A stretch of DNA of 64,000 nucleotides, from positions 87,234,668 through 87,298,667 of the forward strand of contig NC_088203.1 of assembly GCF_037126465.1 (NCBI RefSeq), read 5' to 3'. A model generated the notes under the pieces. It ran no database searches. It was not told where the DNA came from and worked only from the letters and a program-made list of their open reading frames with translations. Shown in pieces: positions 58,401 through 64,000 of the stretch. This DNA is from Ornithodoros turicata (Eukaryota; Arthropoda; Arachnida; Ixodida; Argasidae). The position numbers and the translations under genes are program-made. The number at the start of each line of letters is the position of its first letter. Within the stretch, counting starts at the first letter, position 1.

Positions 58401-58864
58401 GAAGTGTAACCAATGATTAGGAAGCATTATTGATAAATGATAAGTCATAAGTATATGCTGAGCAGTCTCTTAATTTTTGCGAACCTCTTTCTTCGGCTGA
58501 TCATCGCAGGCTGGCCGAGACGCCTCGGACGGCAATGCCCTTGCAAGAGGATCCACTTGCTCACAGTAATGCAGCGAAAGCATCTCCACGAACCTCTGAG
58601 CACAGAAAGCAAGGTGTGTCCGTGAGCTTTTACGAGGAGGGCAATCGAGTGTATCCGGAGTCACCCCCTCGGGAGGATGCCCCCGGATTGGTTGCCCCCG
58701 TCGAAGTGCACGACAGCCCCCCCAAAGAGCCGCAACTGTTGAGTGGAGTGAGCATCTTGGACGACCGACCCCCCTTGGTGGCTGTAACTGCAGAGCCAGG
58801 CATGTCAAGGGGGAAACTTAGATGGCTATCCGCGTTCAACAAGATTGTGACTCAGCTGAACGAG
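28007..58864 (+). CDS. unc-13: unc-13 (Munc13) long isoform, N-terminal part; 11 exons, continues beyond window
   Basis: Unc-13/Munc13 is the presynaptic priming factor that readies synaptic vesicles for fusion by acting on syntaxin and SNARE assembly. Joining exons 28007-28028, 32357-32386, 33339-33438, 35612-35729, 35808-35931, 39185-39252, 41128-41176, 44197-44452, 46854-47023, 49298-50132 and 58510-58864 gives 2127 nt, 709 codons, no stop, and every junction has AG/GT and matching phase. Residues 1 to about 132 form the C2A domain ([77 protein letters not shown]). In mammals C2A dimerises or binds the RIM zinc finger and does not bind calcium. Residues 155-690 look disordered, acidic, and Ser- and Tyr-rich. 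The last exon ends in RWLSAFNKI, equivalent to the Munc13 calmodulin-binding helix. C1, C2B, MUN and C2C are not in the window. The start was chosen because MSLLCV is the conserved N-terminus, with AAC before the ATG. Extra or alternative exons in the long introns cannot be excluded. Confidence 0.93.
28029..31353. other. unc-13 intron 1, left part
   Basis: No further exon or repeat family was recognised in this stretch. There is a short TTTATTTA-rich patch at about 29805-29827. The LINE end at 31354 follows. Confidence 0.45.
31354..31490 (+). mobile_element. 137-bp LINE 3' end in intron 1, 10-bp target duplication
   Basis: ATTCCAAATG flanks it at 31344-31353 and 31491-31500. The insert holds the copy D-like 3' UTR (TGTAGATAGCTTTTAACTGC), a shortened middle, and a tail of ACTC units. 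Confidence 0.9.
32357..32386 (+). CDS. unc-13: unc-13 coding exon 2
   Basis: A 30-nt micro-exon between ATGCAG and GTAAGC, encoding [11 protein letters not shown] across its joins. It fits the Munc13 C2A segment VKKAKFDGAQ by position and charge. Gene finders would easily miss it. Confidence 0.88.
32452..32819. mobile_element. hAT-like MITE in unc-13 intron 2, 8-bp target duplication
   Basis: Ends CAGGGATTGGAACC and GGTTCCGATCCCTG are inverted repeats, with CTTTATTC at 32444-32451 and 32820-32827. The interior is rich in GGTTCAGTTC motifs. A short LINE end (GCGCCATTAAAATTG plus ATC units, about 32523-32580) is nested inside, bounded by TCTGCT on both sides. Confidence 0.85.
33339..33438 (+). 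CDS. unc-13: unc-13 coding exon 3
   Basis: Encodes [20 protein letters not shown] then [12 protein letters not shown], the most conserved strands of C2A. The acceptor is TTTTCCAG and the donor GTAAGC, leaving TT (phase 2). Confidence 0.96.
33549..34538. mobile_element. 1-kb foldback element in unc-13 intron 3
   Basis: CAGGGTGTTTACTTTTATCC at the left is mirrored by GGATAAAAATAAACACCCT at the right, with TATA on both sides. Inverted similarity runs through most of the element: 33550-33730 against 34373-34538, GCGAGACAGCAGAATGCGAG against its mirror at about 34330-34355, and an inner CCAAGAGCGAGGGAAACTCC against CCTCCCTCGCTCTGGTCAGC. No transposase is seen. Relatives are at 8745-9130 and 11328-11475. 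Confidence 0.82.
35464..35511 (+). mobile_element. Short LINE 3'-end remnant
   Basis: CTTTGGCCTTTGCCGCCTTT followed by GTGCCATTAAACCCATAA matches the last part of the copy A family UTR. The tail repeat and target duplication are not evident, so it is old or was trimmed. Confidence 0.6.
35612..35729 (+). CDS. unc-13: unc-13 coding exon 4
   Basis: Encodes [20 protein letters not shown] then [20 protein letters not shown]. The acceptor after CTTACAG restores the phase (TT+T = Phe) and keeps the conserved E-x-NR segment. A second AG 12 nt downstream would drop those residues. The donor is GTAGAA, phase 0. Confidence 0.95.
35808..35931 (+). CDS. unc-13: unc-13 coding exon 5
   Basis: Encodes [40 protein letters not shown] and Y: the end of C2A. 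The EWLxLDSxxIMAD and GTKxPTxHxILxxxHFELP blocks match Munc13. The intron before it is only 78 nt. The donor is GTATGT. Confidence 0.96.
35932..39184. other. unc-13 intron 5
   Basis: A 3.25-kb intron. The only recognisable piece is CCTCAGTAGCTCAGCCGTTG at about 37725-37744, which looks like the A-box head of a tRNA-derived SINE without its body. Open frames here (for example 38437-38883) show no homology I recognise. Confidence 0.45.
39185..39252 (+). CDS. unc-13: unc-13 coding exon 6
   Basis: Encodes [20 protein letters not shown] plus DQE. It corresponds to the helical stretch after C2A in Munc13 that ends LEQLNAMRDQDE. The acceptor is TTGCACAG, the donor GTAATT, and the phase is consistent. 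Confidence 0.92.
39329..39543. mobile_element. 215-bp Tc1/mariner-type MITE in intron 6
   Basis: CAGCTTGGGACAAAAGTTTA at the left is mirrored by TAAACTTTTGTCCCAAGCTG at the right, with TA at 39327-39328 and 39544-39545. The terminal repeats are perfect over about 28 bp. No coding capacity. Confidence 0.9.
41128..41176 (+). CDS. unc-13: unc-13 coding exon 7
   Basis: A 49-nt exon encoding [16 protein letters not shown] plus T. It parallels YSFQDEQDKPLPVPSN of Munc13. The acceptor is CTTGCAG and the donor GTGAGT. T joins CG of exon 8 to give Ser. Confidence 0.85.
42550..44019. mobile_element. pogo/Tigger-like element remnant in intron 7
   Basis: TAGTCAAACCTCGTTGCAGC at the left and CGAGGTTTGGCTGTA at the right are inverted pogo-type ends beside TA. 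The + frame at 43087-43392 contains [20 protein letters not shown], an acidic C-terminal-like stretch that could come from a Tigger transposase, but no DDE core is visible. A GT microsatellite lies at about 43549-43570. Confidence 0.5.
44197..44452 (+). CDS. unc-13: unc-13 coding exon 8
   Basis: Encodes [20 protein letters not shown] and onward to LERREYLS, a Ser/Pro/His-rich disordered piece. The SEDSDYTSD start parallels DDRDSDYRSE of Munc13. The acceptor is TGTTGCAG, the donor GTGAGC, phase 2. Confidence 0.9.
44495..44837. mobile_element. 343-bp MITE with 10-bp target duplication in intron 8
   Basis: AGAGCCTGAAGTTTTTGGG at the left is mirrored by AAAACTTCAGGCTCT at the right. AATTATATTT flanks at 44485-44494 and 44838-44847. 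Inside are AAATTCGGG motifs in both orientations. A 9-10-bp duplication suggests a Mutator- or P-like superfamily, but this is unresolved. Confidence 0.85.
44848..46853. other. unc-13 intron 8, right part
   Basis: No exon, RNA gene or paired repeat was recognised. There is an A run at 46387-46400 and otherwise unique-looking DNA. Confidence 0.4.
46854..47023 (+). CDS. unc-13: unc-13 coding exon 9
   Basis: Encodes [40 protein letters not shown] and [16 protein letters not shown]. The Arg-rich RRPS and RQAS motifs fit basophilic kinase (PKA-type) consensus sites. The acceptor is TTTTTCAG and the donor GTATGG. Phase links both sides (AC+A = Thr; G+CG = Ala). Confidence 0.88.
47097..47291 (+). 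mobile_element. 195-bp LINE 3' end in intron 9, 11-bp target duplication
   Basis: ACTTTGTATGC flanks it at 47086-47096 and 47292-47302. The insert is copy D-type 3' UTR with a TC tail, starting only 73 bp after the exon 9 donor. Confidence 0.92.
47655..48756. mobile_element. Foldback element in intron 9
   Basis: ACAGGTCGTTTCACCTAACG at the left is mirrored by AGGTGAAACGCCCTGT at the right. The arms continue inward for about 180 bp (GGCGACGTACTCGCCGGCAA; TCAATTGAACTTTGAAGATT against AATTTTCAAAGTTCAATTGA). A second MITE interrupts the right arm at 48386-48677. No transposase. Confidence 0.82.
48386..48677. mobile_element. MITE nested in the foldback element
   Basis: AGACCTCTCCCTG at the left and AGGTCT at the right, each beside TA, split the right arm of the element at 47655-48756: GTTTGCAGAAGGTAAT is on one side and ATTGCCG on the other, which are contiguous in the left arm. 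TGACGTCAT near the left and ATGATGACG near the right extend the inverted similarity. Confidence 0.72.
48985..49139. repeat. 50-bp-arm foldback with GAAAACAGACGAC units
   Basis: ATCCATGACGAAAACCCAAG at the left is mirrored by TCGGGTTTTCGTCATGGAT at the right, with GGGAAAAAGACGAAAACAGA against its mirror inside. The loop side holds several imperfect ACAGACGACA units. Confidence 0.85.
49217..49272. repeat. (TAA)n microsatellite just before exon 10
   Basis: About 17 TAA units end 25 nt before the exon 10 start, inside the normal branch-point and polypyrimidine zone. Confidence 0.95.
49298..50132 (+). CDS. unc-13: unc-13 coding exon 10 (large linker exon)
   Basis: 835 nt encoding residues 313-591. 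It starts [20 protein letters not shown] and ends IVPEPSHG. The segment is Ser/Tyr/Glu-rich and probably disordered, apart from a triple repeat at residues 451-480: [29 protein letters not shown]. The acceptor is AATTTCAG and the donor GTAAGT, leaving GG (phase 2). I know of no vertebrate counterpart of the repeat. Confidence 0.93.
50133..54850. other. unc-13 intron 10, left part
   Basis: No exon was recognised. A bare tail CCCATAATC plus TC units at about 50302-50327 looks like a minimal LINE terminus. GGCCCGGTTTCACAGACC at 51617 resembles a transposon end, but no partner was found. A GA run is at 54427-54447. Confidence 0.4.
54851..55467 (+). mobile_element. LINE copy F, 5'-truncated, TC tail
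   Basis: From TTACGCGAGATTGAGG it encodes [20 protein letters not shown] and the Cys/His motif to GLLSKM-stop (frame to 55130), then a copy D-like 3' UTR and a TC tail. It is closer to copy D than to copy A. No target duplication was found. Confidence 0.9.
55468..56941. other. unc-13 intron 10, middle part
   Basis: CAGGGTGTCTCAGTTAAATC at 55829 and CAGGGTGTTTTTTTT at 56415 look like single ends of the CAGGGTGT foldback group, but no matching opposite ends were found. No gene. Confidence 0.4.
56942..57030. repeat. 38-bp-arm hairpin
   Basis: GAAAACGGGGGCGTACGCAA with TTTTTGTGG (56942-56979) is mirrored by CCACAAAAATGGCGTACGCC and CCCTCCGTTTTCGTC (56991-57030), with few mismatches. Confidence 0.85.
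57168..57300. repeat. Foldback with about 35-bp arms
   Basis: AAAACGATACAGCGGCAGCG with CAACAAAGAGGACAAGAAGG (57168-57207) is mirrored by CCTTCTTATCGTCGTTGTTG and CGCTGTATCGTTTT ending at 57300. The centre repeats ATGTATCCTTGTACTATCC. Confidence 0.82.
58510..58864 (+). CDS. unc-13: unc-13 coding exon 11 (ends in calmodulin-binding-like segment)
   Basis: Encodes [20 protein letters not shown] through [20 protein letters not shown] and NKIVTQLNE. The terminal part parallels RAKANWLRAFNKVRMQLQE of Munc13-1; Trp696 would be the anchor residue for calmodulin. The acceptor is ATCGCAG and the donor GTAAGT, phase 0. The coding sequence continues outside the window. Confidence 0.95.
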
Positions 58865-59011
58865 GTAAGTGGCACCCATCTCTGTTACGAAACTGGGAAT
58901 GTGCGGCGTGACAGTATACTTACTGTGGGAGGCCGTCGAAAAGTAACTCCTTCTAGTTGCTCGAAGGTTTTGGTCCCTGATGCTCTGTTGCGTCGATCCA
59001 ACACGTTTTAA

Positions 59012-60028
59012 AGGAGCACAGAAAGCCTTTGAGTCACGACCATTTTTTAAAAACCAAGCCGTTAACCTGACTGCTAAAGCGCACCATACGAAGTGATTCC
59101 CTCGACAGATGCATACATATCGCGGAATTCGATTTTGAAAATCGCGACCGCGCGCAACGGTGGCAATGTCCGCAACTAGCCGCCAGAGTCGCTTTGACGT
59201 CATCGCGGCGCAACCCGCTAACTGGTTTGCTTGTTTGGAGAAGCGTCGTCTGCTACACAGAGAGAGAACTAGGAGTAGAAACGAAAAAGAAAAAAGAAGT
59301 GCTAAAAGCGCCAATTGGAACGCGGTCTCTCTTGTAACCACGATGACATCACAATCCTCCTCCTCCTCGTTTCGGCTTGCAGAGCGAGTCGAGTGGGAAC
59401 GCGCGCGTCGATGTGCGGGGGCGTTTTATTCCAAGAAAAATACTGAGTACAGAGAATTTTTGTGTGTGTTAGTTGTCACGTCAAGTTACGTCCCTTCGTA
59501 ATTCGCCAGAAACAAAATCTTTTGGATGGCTTTCTGAGCTGCTTGAAAGGCGCACTGAGGTGCCTCCATTTTTTTCTTTTGTGCGGAGTGTTCTCCAACG
59601 AATAAAATGAGTTCCTGGGAAAGAACGACGAGCGCAGGTGACATACAGAGCGAGCGCGAGGGCTCTGTTCCGCACACCACCTTTGAAAAATTCTTCTCTT
59701 CGTGAAAAGAGTGCATCGCAGAATGAGAGGACGTCGTGACGTATGCTACTCCCCTCACGTGACGAGTGACGTACAGCGGCACAGCTCAAGCATGCATAAG
59801 CGGCGCGTGAGCCGCGAAGAAAAAGAAACAAGGCACGGAGCCTCCAATACGTCACGCGAGAATCGTGTCGGCCGGCCGCGGCTGCTTTCTCCGACTGTTT
59901 TTTGTAAGTTAGATTGCGCAGCTATAACGCACCGCAGAGCGAAAATATTTTGCATGGTGACTCCTGGTGGACAGCTTGACAGACGAGGCAGGATTTGGAA
60001 CGACGTTAAATGTCACCTCATTGCTCCT
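59012..60028. mobile_element. TTAA-flanked (piggyBac-like) non-autonomous element 1
   Basis: AGGAGCA at the left and TGCTCCT at the right are inverted ends, each next to TTAA (59008-59011, 60029-60032). The 1-kb interior is GC-rich with several short frames that match nothing I know. The inverted ends are only 7 bp, so the call relies on the TTAA flanks. Confidence 0.6.
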
Positions 60029-60032
60029 TTAA

Positions 60033-61371
60033 AGGGACTATCGCATCCGGGAACTTGTGTATGCGACCGATACGGTGATGTTTGCATCGTTTCACACAGT
60101 CAGCGCTTGGCCAAATTTCCCTTCCGAAAACAGCTTACACATCAAATGAACGAGTTTTAAAGATTCGCACTGCCTCTGCAGCTAAGGAAGCCAAGCGATA
60201 GTAACACCACGATGATGTCAGCCAGCCACACGAATGGGAGCGCAGCGCGGGCGATTGTGTCCGAGTTCAGTCTGCTCCGCGTTCGCACCGCAATATACTA
60301 AGTGAAAAGTACTCGGTAAATTCGTCGACTTTCGCTTATGAGTGTGAGCACTGACGCGATCATGTCGCGGGTGGAATACGGTGTTACGCTCAGGGATTTC
60401 CCTACACCCCCCATGGGGGGGGGGGGGGTGTACACCCTTCCTGCATTTTTGCAACACCCCCCCCCCTGAAATTTTTCAGGTGACCCCACCCAACTCGGCC
60501 ACCAACACATTCTGGTAGTGAGTCCAGCGCTGCGAATTACATCCTGTACTGTCAAACTTATGTCATTCAGATGATCGTACCATGGATTCGTCCAAAATCA
60601 TTTGAAAGTGACTGTTCAATGCATATATTGCGCGCACATACCAGCAAAAATGCGTGCGGGCACGCGAACTCAATGTGGATCATCAAGAACCATTTGCGCC
60701 CAACTCAATCAAGCAAGGTATTCTGATTTTTTCGTGTAAGGTTTTCACCTTTGGTTGCTCATTGAGCTTCGTGAGACAAGGTGCTAGTCTTTTTTCTTTG
60801 TCGGTCGTGCGATTATGCATCTTAATGTTGAAATACCATTCATAATGAATCTATAGTCTAATGTACTGGCTGTGTTCTAACGTAATAACATGTACTAATA
60901 AAACGGGAAAGCTGTGCAGATATGTCACAATTGTGCCACGATTCTTTCCGTGTCTAAGAAAAATTCCTTAAGTGGAACGTTCACCAAGCATACCCCCCCC
61001 CCCCCCAGCAGGGAATTTCTGGGGAAATCACTGGTTACGCTCCTGGCTGTACGGACAGCGCAGGCGCTAACCCAGAAGTGACATTCCATGATATTATCAC
61101 TCCACGACCTGCAGACGCCCGCCATCCGGCCGGCCCCAAAGGGTGCTCCCTGATTGGACTTGTCCCTGTGACGTTTTCTACGATTTCCAGAGAGGGAATT
61201 CCGACATAGTCTCAACATCCGGCGTCTGGTCTTGCCGTGTATTACATCAAATTGCGTAGAAACTATACACCACTAATTCGCGTCGGGTTTTCGTCGTTAT
61301 TGTCGGTGATGAGCAAGGAGTGAAACGGCGCTATAGTTTTGGAACCGACTTGGACGCATGCGATAGTCCCT
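60033..61371. mobile_element. TTAA-flanked (piggyBac-like) non-autonomous element 2
   Basis: AGGGACTATCGCATCC at the left is mirrored by GCATGCGATAGTCCCT at the right, with TTAA at 60029-60032 and 61372-61375. A hAT-like element is nested at 60391-61033. The right 200 bp match 13031-13241. Confidence 0.72.
60391..61033. mobile_element. hAT-like MITE nested in element 2, 8-bp target duplication
   Basis: CAGGGATTTCCCT at the left and GGGGAAATCACTG at the right are inverted ends. GTTACGCT flanks at 60383-60390 and 61034-61041. G and C runs lie near each end (60414-60428 G; 60458-60466 and 60992-61006 C). Confidence 0.88.
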
Positions 61372-61375
61372 TTAA

Positions 61376-62159
61376 TCAATGGCGTCAATATCGAAGTTGA
61401 TGCAGAAACGTGATGTTAGAACACCGATTCTGTGTGACTTGCGACGAGACTACGTTTATGTGCTTTGGAGGACAGAAATAGTTTCTGTTCCACATATGCC
61501 TAACCTGTGGCAATAACAGTTAGTCGAGTGCATTACTAGGTGGCTTTCCCCGCATTAAATTGCACAATGCCACTATGGCATGGTGACCTGCAAAACACCC
61601 TACTTGTCTACACAGAGCAATTATGTAGAGCAGTTTACCCATTTGAACACTCCGTACACCACTGCTGAGGTGTCACATGTACGTGCGTGTCCTCCAATGT
61701 ACGTGACTTTGCGTGCTCCAGAGCACGTTACCGCAAGCGGTGACGTGGCCGTATGATGTTCTCTGCGGTGTCACGGAATTTACGTCGCTGCCGCAGTCAT
61801 TGGATAGGACTTTCACGTGCTCCAAAGCACGCGACGGCAAGGATTCCTCTGTGATGCCACGACCTTCATGTCGCTTCCGGAATCATTGGGTATGACTTCC
61901 AGCGCGACTATCAATGGATCATGCGTGTGTCTTGGCACGCATGTGTGTATTGCGAGATTGAAGTTAATTCATTTTGGAAAAAGGTGCATACGAGGAGGCA
62001 AAGAAATGCCCTACGGTATTCGTCTTCGAATCTTGTTGGCAACAAGTTCGAATCTTGTAGACAAGTTTTTTTTTTTTTGTGTGTGTGTGTGTGTGTGTAT
62101 GTGGTGACGCCCTCTTCTGACCACAGGGAGGCCGCAGCTCCGAAAAAATAAACAACAGC
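61376..62159. other. No gene recognised; GT microsatellite
   Basis: A T run plus GT units at about 62067-62099. CGTGCTCCAGAGCACG-like and CGTGCTCCAAAGCACG-like short palindromes occur at 61714-61732 and 61816-61832. No exon of unc-13 was recognised. Confidence 0.4.
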
Positions 62160-62960
62160 ATCTTCGTTTTAATGATGATGAATGGAGAGTTTCATCGCCA
62201 GAGGCGATATTCCCATTGCTGGCGGTAATGCGGTAAAATATAGAAATGAGTCGCCTTACAGTGAGGACCGAAGTCCTGCGGTGTCCAAAAACTAGTTTAG
62301 GAGTGCTTTTAGGGCAGAGCGTTGGTGGGCTGGATCTGGCCAATTTTAGCCAAGCAATTTTGAGGGCGAGAGTCCAGCTGATTTGGAGACACTGAAAGTG
62401 TGGTTCCGATAGGTTGGTAGTGTAAGCAATGGCGAAGGGTATGCTCTAGATCTTCCAGGTTACCGAAGTGTCGGCATTTTGTATAGAGTCAACTTATCGC
62501 TAGCGGTAACGCCGCTAAGCTGTAAAAGCAACATTGAGTCGCACCTCGTGAATTAATGCAGCGTCTTGACGAGAGATGTTCCGTGGCACCAGGAAAGCGA
62601 GCGTCGGATCACCTCTGGCTAGCATTGGGGGGATATCAGTTGTCCATTGGCGGGAAGCCAGGGGTGCCACTATTCGTCCAAGAATGGGCCGTACGGTCTC
62701 CTCTCAGCAGTGCAACACTCGTCCGTCTCCTAGATAGAGAGCTTCTAGTGCGGTGCTGTCAACCTGTTCATTCCCCACGACATCACAAAGGACTGGAACG
62801 CGCTGGAGAACTAGCCTGTGTCCGGCTTCGCAAACATGCTGGTAGGCCATTAACACGTATTCACTAGGGGTGCAGACGAGCCTAGTATTGCCTGTGTTCT
62901 CAATAGCTTCCAGTGCAGATTTTGAGTCGGTGAACACTGTCCATTCTCGCGGACTAAAAT
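62160..62960 (-). mobile_element. Second LINE family, RNase H and 3' end, decayed
   Basis: On the - strand, 62937-62704 reads FTDSKSALEAIENTG and later VVGNEQVDSTALEAL, the third-Asp and fourth-Asp regions of RNase H (the last Asp of NEQxD is kept). The 3' part matches the element at 24193-24670 (for example GCGTCTTGACGAGAGATGTT against GCATCTTGACGAGAGGTGTT). It ends toward 62160 in CAT-type units. Stops and shifts break the frame. Confidence 0.75.
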
Positions 62961-63663
62961 CAACTACATGTTGAAGAAAGAATAGAATGGAATGGTTCCG
63001 CAGCTGTTAACGACGTTGAATGCGAAAGGCGTCGCGCTTGCACTATGCCTTATTTGGATGGTATTATACACACGCCGATGCAGACTTGCCATTTCTGGAA
63101 GCGCCATCCGCGTACACTGCTAAAGCTAAATGACGCAGTATTAACCACGCAATGTAGCCAAAGCGTGGTTGGAAGCGATGCCATTAGCCCGTATGATTTA
63201 GCACCGTGCATGTTTTTTACTACTTCTCTTCAGCATAATGACGCAATAGAAGGCCGTGTGTAAGGGAGGGTGGACTCTTTAGTTTGACCCCCCGTTCTCC
63301 GAGGAAATCTCTGGTTGAGTACATGAAGATCTATGAGAATACACTTTGCACGGGAGGGGTGAGGGAGTAGGAACATCTAAAGGTCGGATTCCGGAAATGC
63401 CGCTGCGCATGTACCACACACAGTTGCCACTTGTTGTGGCTCATGCTCACGACCTACTAGATTATAACGACCATGTCACAATCAGAAAACCCTATGAGGA
63501 GCCTGTCCGCACGATCCGCCAGGGGCGCTACTGATCGGCACAACACGATTGGACGCGAAATTGCAAAATTCCCATATCGGACCCCCCTCCTGGGAACAAG
63601 GCTAACCGGAAGTCGCGCGTCCCTAGTAATAAATTGCGCTGTAATGTGCAAATTCTGTAGTGA
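62961..63663. other. No feature recognised
   Basis: Unique-looking DNA with only short frames. No exon of unc-13 was recognised. Confidence 0.4.
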
Positions 63664-63681
63664 GGTTAGGTTAGGTTAGGT
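63664..63681. repeat. Short (TTAGG)n-type run
   Basis: Just over three units of the arthropod telomere motif TTAGG. Too short to be a telomere; an interstitial remnant or chance. Confidence 0.6.
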
Positions 63682-63700
63682 CAGTACATTTTACACGCGC

Positions 63701-63739
63701 GGGGGGGGGGGGGGGGTCCGGGGGGGGGTTCCCCCCCCC
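63701..63739. repeat. G run followed by C run hairpin
   Basis: Sixteen G, then TCC, nine G, TT and nine C. The second G block and the C block can pair. Such runs are also prone to sequencing and assembly error. Confidence 0.85.
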
Positions 63740-64000
63740 GCAGTTGTTCGAGACTGTGCTCACTTCCGTCTAAGCCTCGTTCCCAGGGTTAGATCGGAGG
63801 GGGTCCAATGTGGGATTTCTGGCTCACTCCGATTGGACGATGGAAATTTGAATTCTGAACGCGCAGAAGCGTGCGTAAGACTACCGTAGCAGACGACAGC
63901 GATAGCCCCTATGAAAACGCGTAGAATGATGATGATAATCAACCTCAGAATGAAACATCTGTGGAACGTCCACCGCTTGTACAGAAATACTAAGGTAAGC

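Noticed and set aside
59160..59855. Overlapping 98-124-codon frames on both strands
   Set aside because: They lie inside the TTAA-flanked element, overlap each other on opposite strands and resemble no protein.
63664..63681. Telomere
   Set aside because: About three TTAGG units inside ordinary sequence are too few.
1..64000. CRISPR array, rRNA genes, bacterial operons
   Set aside because: Tandem repeats here are microsatellites, a 68-bp minisatellite without spacers, or retroelement tails; introns and LINEs mark the DNA as eukaryotic.

Overview
This is a eukaryotic, repeat-dense window. It is most likely from an ixodid tick or a close arachnid relative. That inference rests on the neighbourhood: a multi-copy RT-RNase H LINE family with AATC- or TC-type tails, a tRNA-Ser-like SINE resembling tick Ruka elements, TTAGG-type motifs, and large introns full of MITEs. 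The species cannot be fixed from the sequence alone.

The only host protein-coding gene I can support is the 5' part of unc-13 (the Munc13 long isoform that carries an N-terminal C2A domain), on the + strand from an ATG at 28007 to beyond the window. I rebuilt eleven coding exons (28007-28028, 32357-32386, 33339-33438, 35612-35729, 35808-35931, 39185-39252, 41128-41176, 44197-44452, 46854-47023, 49298-50132, 58510-58864). All junctions are AG/GT and every splice phase agrees. The sum is 2127 nt, or 709 codons, without a stop. The product runs from the MSLLCV start of the C2A domain, through a long acidic, Tyr- and Ser-rich disordered linker, to the calmodulin-binding-like segment RWLSAFNKI. 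The C1, C2B, MUN and C2C domains must lie to the right of the window.

Left part (1-28 kb): no host gene found. It holds a long LINE copy with an intact RT-RNase H frame (about 3376-6025) and six or more 5'-truncated relatives (13913, 17858, 19566, 20704, 25012, 25638). There is an old, decayed LINE (9131-10605), and 3' ends of other LINE families at 7866 (+ strand) and 24193 (- strand). Other contents are hAT-like elements with 8-bp target duplications, long foldback elements with CAGGGTGT ends, a pogo-like MITE at 16671, a 68-bp minisatellite, and a SINE that carries a 49-bp LINE insertion.

Right part (28-64 kb): the unc-13 exons and their introns. The introns contain further MITEs, several with clean target-site duplications (32452 hAT-like; 39329 TA; 44495 with a 10-bp duplication; 47655 foldback; 59012 and 60033 with TTAA; 60391 hAT-like), short LINE 3' ends (31354, 47097, 54851), and a second LINE family on the - strand at 62160-62960.

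I see no CRISPR array, rRNA, functional tRNA, operon or toxin. The most useful results are the unc-13 exon model, the triple YPDGK repeat inside it, and the layered record of transposition (very short LINE insertions with perfect target duplications, nested elements, a chimeric LINE frame built across a 36-bp palindrome).
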